This document shows, piece after piece, positions 55,829 to 64,000 of a stretch of 64,000 nt of DNA. Location of the stretch: NCBI GenBank assembly GCA_023091665.1, contig JALJCQ010000014.1:1426001-1490000 (forward strand). The letters are read 5' to 3'. A model generated the notes under the pieces. It worked only from the letters and a program-made list of their open reading frames with translations, was not told the origin of the DNA and made no database searches. The stretch comes from Pythium myriotylum (lineage: Eukaryota > Oomycota > Peronosporomycetes > Pythiales > Pythiaceae). Positions within the stretch are counted from its first letter, which is position 1; each line of letters opens with the position of its first letter. Position numbers and translations under genes: made by a program.

Positions 55829-57116
55829 ACTGAGCTACCCGCGCGTCGAAACCAGACTCCTACGCTCACTCAACAAACCCCGCTTTGACAATACACTTGG
55901 ACAACTTTCACATTACACCAACAACAACACAATACACACATCATCGCCTCCACGCGAACAACTAACCAACAAACCGCCACAACCAGATACACACACGCCA
56001 CCACACGCCGCACCGGCGCACACGGATCCCAACAACCCAACACAACGCTCCCCACACTACACCCCCACCGCATGCCATTGCTTTACCCTCTACGCACACA
56101 TTACCCAGACCCCAGACCCCAGATCCATCTGACCATCCATCCCTACGTGGTGATACACAGCTCCTTCCGAATGCGTGTGACCCCGCACTGCTGTCAAACA
56201 CCCGACCCAAATGCCATCCATCCATCCGACGCCGTCCACGACTCGATTGGCCTATACGTCTGCCTACCGATCATGCTTGTCAGCCCGTTATCTCGTCGTA
56301 CTATCATTCTCTCACGCATGATGAGTGCTATCCTCACATCAACGAAACCAAAAGCCAAACTGAACTCGGAACCGCGACCGCGACCGCGACCGCGACCGAA
56401 ACCGATACCGAAACCGCGACCGAAACCGAAACGAGCATCCCGCTTGCCTTCCGGTTGATGCCACCCCACACAGGTGGGCTGATCCGTCCTTCATCCTTCG
56501 CCTCGTGTCGTCTGTGCGAGCTGAGCGAAGGTGTCTATTGTCCACACAGGATCTCGACTCAACTGCGCGTATGTGTTGGCACGACAGACTCGAACGACTA
56601 CACCAACCTGAACGTGGTCGATGGACTCGTAGTTGGGACCCACCCACTCACCCACCCACGCTGGGTCCGCGGTGAGGGGCTAGAACCAACGAGTGCGAGT
56701 GGATTGAAGCCGCATGCGTGGGAACAAGTGCGGGGGTTGGTGCCGACTCCTGGTTCACCTTGTCAGCTGAACGCACACGCTGGTTAGATGGTGACATGCT
56801 CGTCAAATGGAGCCAACATGCGGGCAGCGGTGGAGTGTGGAAAGAAAGACAAGCAAGCACGACGAAGAGCGAGCATTGTCGAGGATAGGATGAGGGTGAC
56901 GGGAAGGAGGTGATAGATAATGTGCTGGTGTGTGTGTTTGTGTTTGATTGTGTGGTGATTAGTTGTGTTGTTTTATTGTTTTGGTTGTTGTAGTATGCGG
57001 TGTGTTTGTGTATGTGAGTGGAGTCGGGCGTGGATCAAAAAGAAGCGCGAGACCGGGTTCGAACCAGTGACCCTTCGAGCTGCAATCGAAAGCTCTACCA
57101 CTGAGCTACCCGCGCG
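55829..57116. repeat. Tandem array block C: one tRNA-Cys unit
   Basis: Runs from the right duplication of small element 1 to the insertion point of small element 2, one unit long. Confidence 0.95.
57044..57115 (-). tRNA. tRNA-Cys(GCA), copy 27, beside small element 2
   Basis: Complete gene. The small element starts 2 bp upstream of its first base. Confidence 0.95.
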
Positions 57117-57879
57117 TCACTTCGCAATTTGCTCGCTACCCCTCAAGTGACCAAGTCCAGAAGTGTCCAGTCCAAGCACCCAGCCCAGCTGCCAGCCCAT
57201 CACCCCCGACCCTCTCCACACCCAGTCGCCATGACCAAGGGTGCTGCGAGAGCCAAGACCAAGCGCAAGAAGCTTGGCATCGGGACGCTGCCGCCACCGC
57301 GCCGACCAGTCGGCATCCCATGCGTGCTTCCTTCGGCTTCATCGGGAGAGCCGACATTCACCACATGGAGAGCGCGCGCCAGAGCTCGGCCACCCGGTCG
57401 ACTCTAATATCAACCCACCGCTGATCAACCCACGCCGTGACCAACACTCACGGCACCCAGCCACCAACCTTCACTCACGAGACCGTTGGGTAACCAACAC
57501 TCACCGACACCAACCTCAACCCAACCAGCACTCACCGACACCAACCTCAACCCAACCAGCATTCAAGCAACCCAGCATCAACCCAACCGGCATTCAGCCA
57601 ACCCAGCTTCAACCCAACCAACACTCAACTCACCCAGCATCAACATACCAGCAAACCACCAAATGAAGGTCAAGTTAACCCAGTACCCAGCTTCAACGAC
57701 AACAGAACAACCACCTCAACAACCCAACGAACCATGACGCAAGGATTCATCCTCTCAGCACAAACCGACCAGCCAACCACGAGACTCAACCGAACCTTAG
57801 CAACATAGAACCCGCACGGGATTAGCGAGCAGTTAGAAGTCAGTCGTAAATGCTAGTGCAGCAATACAGACGCCTTGAA
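57117..57879 (+). mobile_element. Non-autonomous tRNA-Cys-targeted retroelement, copy 2 (763 bp)
   Basis: Target duplications at 57100-57116 and 57880-57896. Nearly identical to copy 1, with AACTCACCC in place of AAGCAACCC near 57627 and a few base changes. Confidence 0.85.
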
Positions 57880-59167
57880 ACTGAGCTACCCGCGCGTCGA
57901 AACCAGACTCCTACGCTCACTCAACAAACCCCGCTTTGACAATACACTTGGACAACTTTCACATTACACCAACAACAACACAATACACACATCATCGCCT
58001 CCACGCGAACAACTAACCAACAAACCGCCACAACCAGATACACACACGCCACCACACGCCGCACCGGCGCACACGGATCCCAACAACCCAACACAACGCT
58101 CCCCACACTACACCCCCACCGCATGCCATTGCTTTACCCTCTACGCACACATTACCCAGACCCCAGACCCCAGATCCATCTGACCATCCATCCCTACGTG
58201 GTGATACACAGCTCCTTCCGAATGCGTGTGACCCCGCACTGCTGTCAAACACCCGACCCAAATGCCATCCATCCATCCGACGCCGTCCACGACTCGATTG
58301 GCCTATACGTCTGCCTACCGATCATGCTTGTCAGCCCGTTATCTCGTCGTACTATCATTCTCTCACGCATGATGAGTGCTATCCTCACATCAACGAAACC
58401 AAAAGCCAAACTGAACTCGGAACCGCGACCGCGACCGCGACCGCGACCGAAACCGATACCGAAACCGCGACCGAAACCGAAACGAGCATCCCGCTTGCCT
58501 TCCGGTTGATGCCACCCCACACAGGTGGGCTGATCCGTCCTTCATCCTTCGCCTCGTGTCGTCTGTGCGAGCTGAGCGAAGGTGTCTATTGTCCACACAG
58601 GATCTCGACTCAACTGCGCGTATGTGTTGGCACGACAGACTCGAACGACTACACCAACCTGAACGTGGTCGATGGACTCGTAGTTGGGACCCACCCACTC
58701 ACCCACCCACGCTGGGTCCGCGGTGAGGGGCTAGAACCAACGAGTGCGAGTGGATTGAAGCCGCATGCGTGGGAACAAGTGCGGGGGTTGGTGCCGACTC
58801 CTGGTTCACCTTGTCAGCTGAACGCACACGCTGGTTAGATGGTGACATGCTCGTCAAATGGAGCCAACATGCGGGCAGCGGTGGAGTGTGGAAAGAAAGA
58901 CAAGCAAGCACGACGAAGAGCGAGCATTGTCGAGGATAGGATGAGGGTGACGGGAAGGAGGTGATAGATAATGTGCTGGTGTGTGTGTTTGTGTTTGATT
59001 GTGTGGTGATTAGTTGTGTTGTTTTATTGTTTTGGTTGTTGTAGTATGCGGTGTGTTTGTGTATGTGAGTGGAGTCGGGCGTGGATCAAAAAGAAGCGCG
59101 AGACCGGGTTCGAACCAGTGACCCTTCGAGCTGCAATCGAAAGCTCTACCACTGAGCTACCCGCGCG
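57880..59167. repeat. Tandem array block D: one tRNA-Cys unit
   Basis: One unit between small elements 2 and 3. Confidence 0.95.
59095..59166 (-). tRNA. tRNA-Cys(GCA), copy 28, beside small element 3
   Basis: Complete gene with the element immediately upstream. Confidence 0.95.
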
Positions 59168-59961
59168 TCACTTCGCAATTTGCTCGCTACCCCTCAAGTG
59201 ACCAAGTCCAGAAGTGTCCAGTCCAAGCACCCAGCCCAGCTGCCAGCCCATCACCCCCGACCCTCTCCACACCCAGTCGCCATGACCAAGGGTGCTGCGA
59301 GAGCCAAGACCAAGCGCAAGAAGCTTGGCATCGGGACGCTGCCGCCACCGCGCCGACCAGTCGGCATCCCATGCGTGCTTCCTTCGGCTTCATCGGGAGA
59401 GCCGACATTCACCACATGGAGAGCGCGCGCCAGAGCTCGGCCACCCGGTCGACTCTAATATCAACCCACCGCTGATCAACCCACGCCGTGACCAACACTC
59501 ACGGCACCCAGCCACCAACCTTCACTCACGAGACCGTTGGGTAACCAACACTCACCGACACCAACCTCAACCCAACCAGCACTCACCGACACCAACCTCA
59601 ACCCAACCAGCACTCACCGACACCAACCTCAACCCAACCAGCATTCAAGCAACCCAGCATCAACCCAACCGGCATTCAGCCAACCCAGCTTCAACCCAAC
59701 CAACACTCAAGCAACCCAGCATCAACATACCAGCAAACCAGCAAATGAAGGTCAAGTTAACCCAGTACCCAGCTTCAACGACAACAGAACAACCACCTCA
59801 ACAACCCAACGAACCATGACGCAAGGATTCATCCTCTCAGCACAAACCGACCAGCCAACCACGAGACTCAACCGAACCTTAGCAACATAGAACCCGCACG
59901 GGATTAGCGAGCAGTTAGAAGTCAGTCGTAAATGCTAGTGCAGCAATACAGACGCCTTGAA
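59168..59961 (+). mobile_element. Non-autonomous tRNA-Cys-targeted retroelement, copy 3 (794 bp)
   Basis: Target duplications at 59151-59167 and 59962-59978. It is 31 bp longer than copies 1 and 2 because the repeat around CACTCACCGACACCAACCTC is present three times instead of twice. Confidence 0.85.
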
Positions 59962-61176
59962 ACTGAGCTACCCGCGCGTCGAAACCAGACTCCTACGCTC
60001 ACTCAACAAACCCCGCTTTGACAATACACTTGGACAACTTTCACATTACACCAACAACAACACAATACACACATCATCGCCTCCACGCGAACAACTAACC
60101 AACAAACCGCCACAACCAGATACACACACGCCACCACACGCCGCACCGGCGCACACGGATCCCAACAACCCAACACAACGCTCCCCACACTACACCCCCA
60201 CCGCATGCCATTGCTTTACCCTCTACGCACACATTACCCAGACCCCAGACCCCAGATCCATCTGACCATCCATCCCTACGTGGTGATACACAGCTCCTTC
60301 CGAATGCGTGTGACCCCGCACTGCTGTCAAACACCCGACCCAAATGCCATCCATCCATCCGACGCCGTCCACGACTCGATTGGCCTATACGTCTGCCTAC
60401 CGATCATGCTTGTCAGCCCGTTATCTCGTCGTACTATCATTCTCTCACGCATGATGAGTGCTATCCTCACATCAACGAAACCAAAAGCCAAACTGAACTC
60501 GGAACCGCGACCGCGACCGCGACCGCGACCGAAACCGATACCGAAACCGCGACCGAAACCGAAACGAGCATCCCGCTTGCCTTCCGGTTGATGCCACCCC
60601 ACACAGGTGGGCTGATCCGTCCTTCATCCTTCGCCTCGTGTCGTCTGTGCGAGCTGAGCGAAGGTGTCTATTGTCCACACAGGATCTCGACTCAACTGCG
60701 CGTATGTGTTGGCACGACAGACTCGAACGACTACACCAACCTGAACGTGGTCGATGGACTCGTAGTTGGGACCCACCCACTCACCCACCCACGCTGGGTC
60801 CGCGGTGAGGGGCTAGAACCAACGAGTGCGAGTGGATTGAAGCCGCATGCGTGGGAACAAGTGCGGGGGTTGGTGCCGACTCCTGGTTCACCTTGTCAGC
60901 TGAACGCACACGCTGGTTAGATGGTGACATGCTCGTCAAATGGAGCCAACATGCGGGCAGCGGTGGAGTGTGGAAAGAAAGACAAGCAAGCACGACGAAG
61001 AGCGAGCATTGTCGAGGATAGGATGAGGGTGACGGGAAGGAGGTGATAGATAATGTGCTGGTGTGTGTGTTTGTGTTTGATTGTGTGGTGGTTAGTTGTG
61101 TTGTTTTATTGTTTTGGTTGTTGTAGTATGCGGTGTGTTTGTGTATGTGAGTGGAGTCGGGCGTGGATCAAAAAGA

Positions 61177-61248
61177 AGCGCGAGACCGGGTTCGAACCAG
61201 TGACCCTTCGAGCTGCAATCGAAAGCTCTACCACTGAGCTACCCGCGC
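61177..61248 (-). tRNA. tRNA-Cys(GCA), copy 29
   Basis: Same mature sequence, with a normal array flank and no element attached. Confidence 0.95.
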
Positions 61249-62447
61249 GTCGAAACCAGACTCCTACGCTCACTCAACAAACCCCGCTTTGACAATACAC
61301 TTGGACAACTTTCACATTACACCAACAACAACACAATACACACATCATCGCCTCCACGCGAACAACTAACCAACAAACCGCCACAACCAGATACACACAC
61401 GCCACCACACGCCGCACCGGCGCACACGGATCCCAACAACCCAACACAACGCTCCCCACACTACACCCCCACCGCATGCCATTGCTTTACCCTCTACGCA
61501 CACATTACCCAGACCCCAGACCCCAGATCCATCTGACCATCCATCCCTACGTGGTGATACACAGCTCCTTCCGAATGCGTGTGACCCCGCACTGCTGTCA
61601 AACACCCGACCCAAATGCCATCCATCCATCCGACGCCGTCCACGACTCGATTGGCCTATACGTCTGCCTACCGATCATGCTTGTCAGCCCGTTATCTCGT
61701 CGTACTATCATTCTCTCACGCATGATGAGTGCTATCCTCACATCAACGAAACCAAAAGCCAAACTGAACTCGGAACCGCGACCGCGACCGCGACCGCGAC
61801 CGAAACCGATACCGAAACCGCGACCGAAACCGAAACGAGCATCCCGCTTGCCTTCCGGTTGATGCCACCCCACACAGGTGGACTGATCCGTCCTTCATCC
61901 TTCGCCTCGTGTCGTCTGTGCGAGCTGAGCGAAGGTGTCTATTGTCCACACAGGATCTCGACTCAACTGCGCGTATGTGTTGGCACGACAGACTCGAACG
62001 ACTACACCAACCTGAACGTGGTCGATGGACTCGTAGTTGGGACCCACCCACTCACCCACCCACGCTGGGTCCGCGGTGAGGGGCTAGAACCAACGAGTGC
62101 GAGTGGATTGAAGCCGCATGCGTGGGAACAAGTGCGGGGGTTGGTGCCGACTCCTGGTTCACCTTGTCAGCTGAACGCACACGCTGGTTAGATGGTGACA
62201 TGCTCGTCAAATGGAGCCAACATGCGGGCAGCGGTGGAGTGTGGAAAGAAAGACAAGCAAGCACGACGAAGAGCGAGCATTGTCGAGGATAGGATGAGGG
62301 TGACGGGAAGGAGGTGATAGATAATGTGCTGGTGTGTGTGTTTGTGTTTGATTGTGTGGTGGTTAGTTGTGTTGTTTTATTGTTTTGGTTGTTGTAGTAT
62401 GCGGTGTGTTTGTGTATGTGAGTGGAGTCGGGCGTGGATCAAAAAGA

Positions 62448-62519
62448 AGCGCGAGACCGGGTTCGAACCAGTGACCCTTCGAGCTGCAATCGAAAGCTCT
62501 ACCACTGAGCTACCCGCGC
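62448..62519 (-). tRNA. tRNA-Cys(GCA), copy 30, beside stacked small elements
   Basis: Complete gene. Two small elements in series follow on its 5' side. Confidence 0.95.
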
Positions 62520-62520
62520 G

Positions 62521-63284
62521 TCACTTCGCAATTTGCTCGCTACCCCTCAAGTGACCAAGTCCAGAAGTGTCCAGACAAGACCACCCAGCTCAGCTGCCAG
62601 CCCATCACCCCCGACCCTCTCCACACCCAGTCGCCATGACCAAGGGTGCTGCGAGAGCCAAGACCAAGCGCAAGAAGCTTGGCATCGGGACGCTGCCGCC
62701 ACCGCGCCGACCAGTCGGCATCCCATGCGTGCTTCCTTCGGCTTCATCGGGAGAGCCGACATTCACCACATGGAGAGCGCGCGCCAGAGCTCGGCCACCC
62801 GGTCGACTCTAATATCAACCCACCGCTGATCAACCCACGCCGTGACCAACACTCACGGCACCCAGCCACCAACCTTCACTCACGAGACCGTTGGGTAACC
62901 AACACTCACCGACACCAACCTCAACCCAACCAGCACTCACCGACACCAACCTCAACCCAACCAGCATTCAAGCAACCCAGCATCAACCCAACCGGCATTC
63001 AGCCAACCCAGCTTCAACCCAACCAACACTCAACTCACCCAGCATCAACATACCAGCAAACCAGCAAATGAAGGTCAAGTTAACCCAGTACCCAGCTTCA
63101 ACGACAACAGAACAACCACCTCAACAACCCAACGAACCATGACGCAAGGATTCATCCTCTCAGCACAAACCGACCAGCCAACCACGAGACTCAACCGAAC
63201 CTTAGCAACATAGAACCCGCACGGGATTAGCGAGCAGTTAGAAGTCAGTCGTAAATGCTAGTGCAGCAATACAGACGCCTTGAA
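62521..63284 (+). mobile_element. Non-autonomous tRNA-Cys-targeted retroelement, copy 4 (764 bp)
   Basis: Left duplication at 62504-62520. On the right, actgagctacccgcgc (63285-63300) leads straight into another element instead of array sequence. Its 5' region differs from the other copies near 62574-62590 (AGACAAGACCACCCAGCTC). Confidence 0.85.
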
Positions 63285-63300
63285 ACTGAGCTACCCGCGC
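63285..63300. repeat. tRNA-Cys 5' stub between two stacked elements
   Basis: Sixteen bases (tRNA nt 16-1) separate copy 4 from copy 5. This is the duplication left by insertion of copy 4 into a tRNA that already bordered copy 5. Confidence 0.85.
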
Positions 63301-64000
63301 ACACTTCGCAATTTGCTCGCTACCCCTCAAGTGACCAAGTCCAGAAGTGTCCAGTCCAAGCACCCAGCCCAGCTGCCAGCCCATCACCCCCGACCCTCTC
63401 CACACCCAGTCGCCATGACCAAGGGTGCTGCGAGAGCCAAGACCAAGCGCAAGAAGCTTGGCATCGGGACGCTGCCGCCACCGCGCCGACCAGTCGGCAT
63501 CCCATGCGTGCTTCCTTCGGCTTCATCGGGAGAGCCGACATTCACCACATGGAGAGCGCGCGCCAGAGCTCGGCCACCCGGTCGACTCTAATATCAACCC
63601 ACCGCTGATCAACCCACGCCGTGACCAACACTCACGGCACCCAGCCACCAACCTTCACTCACGAGACCGTTGGGTAACCAACACTCACCGACACCAACCT
63701 CAACCCAACCAGCACTCACCGACACCAACCTCAACCCAACCAGCACTCACCGACACCAACCTCAACCCAACCAGCATTCAAGCAACCCAGCATCAACCCA
63801 ACCGGCATTCAGCCAACCCAGCTTCAACCCAACCAACACTCAAGCAACCCAGCATCAACATACCAGCAAACCAGCAAATGAAGGTCAAGTTAACCCAGTA
63901 CCCAGCTTCAACGACAACAGAACAACCACCTCAACAACCCAACGAACCATGACGCAAGGATTCATCCTCTCAGCACAAACCGACCAGCCAACCACGAGAC
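63301..64000 (+). mobile_element. Non-autonomous tRNA-Cys-targeted retroelement, copy 5, cut by right window edge
   Basis: Begins ACACTTCGC and carries the 31-bp repeat three times, like copy 3. The 3' tail lies beyond 64000. Its left junction lacks the final G of the usual duplication. Confidence 0.85.

Larger units (their letters stand above)
59962..62520. repeat. Tandem array block E: two tRNA-Cys units
   Basis: Two units between small elements 3 and 4, 1,271-bp spacing. Confidence 0.95.

Noticed and set aside
14848..64000. Array as an assembly artefact
   Set aside because: Units differ by ordered variants and unit length, and six insertions have clean duplications. Exact copy number nevertheless remains unproven without long reads.

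Overview
The window looks like repeat-rich nuclear DNA of an oomycete, most likely Phytophthora or a close relative. This is an inference, not a database result. It rests on the style of the Ty3/gypsy gag-pol, a 57-nt GT-AG intron, an L1/Tx1-like non-LTR element and a chromodomain-piggyBac gene. Every mobile gene is eukaryotic, and nothing bacterial is seen.

Layout. Positions 1-7132 hold a Ty3/gypsy element on the minus strand. It has a 1,130-bp LTR (6003-7132), a primer-binding site beside it, a gag split over two frames, a canonical -1 slippery heptamer just before the gag stop, and a pol that runs off the left edge after a frameshift. Positions 7217-7723 hold a SWIM zinc-finger remnant of a MULE-type transposase. 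Positions 7905-9036 hold a second, decayed gypsy gag-pol. That relic stops at a TTAA-CCC junction at 9041 which looks like one end of a piggyBac-type transposon. The transposase (9755-13041, minus) is fused to two chromodomain-like segments and broken by one frameshift. Positions 13190-13443 hold nested inverted repeats. A two-exon coiled-coil gene (13680-about 14850, minus) is cut by the start of the array.

From 14848 to the right edge the window is a head-to-tail array of about 1.27-1.28-kb units. Each full unit carries one tRNA-Cys(GCA) gene on the minus strand, giving 30 complete copies. The array is interrupted by a full-length 7.34-kb non-LTR retrotransposon (42609-49950) and by five copies of a 0.76-0.79-kb non-autonomous element, four complete and one running off the right edge. 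All six elements sit at essentially the same base pair, in the same orientation, at the 5' end of a tRNA-Cys gene. They produce a target duplication of about 17 bp covering tRNA nucleotides 1-16.

How it fits together. The duplication contains the start of the tRNA, so each insertion rebuilds an intact tRNA gene on its left. The target survives and can be hit again, and two stacked small elements at 62521-64000 show this. The large element encodes an APE-type endonuclease and reverse transcriptase. The small element shares its last 17 nt (aatacagacgccttgaa) and a CACTTC start, and is best read as its non-autonomous partner. A tRNA-Cys array with a target-specific LINE/SINE pair is the most notable system here.
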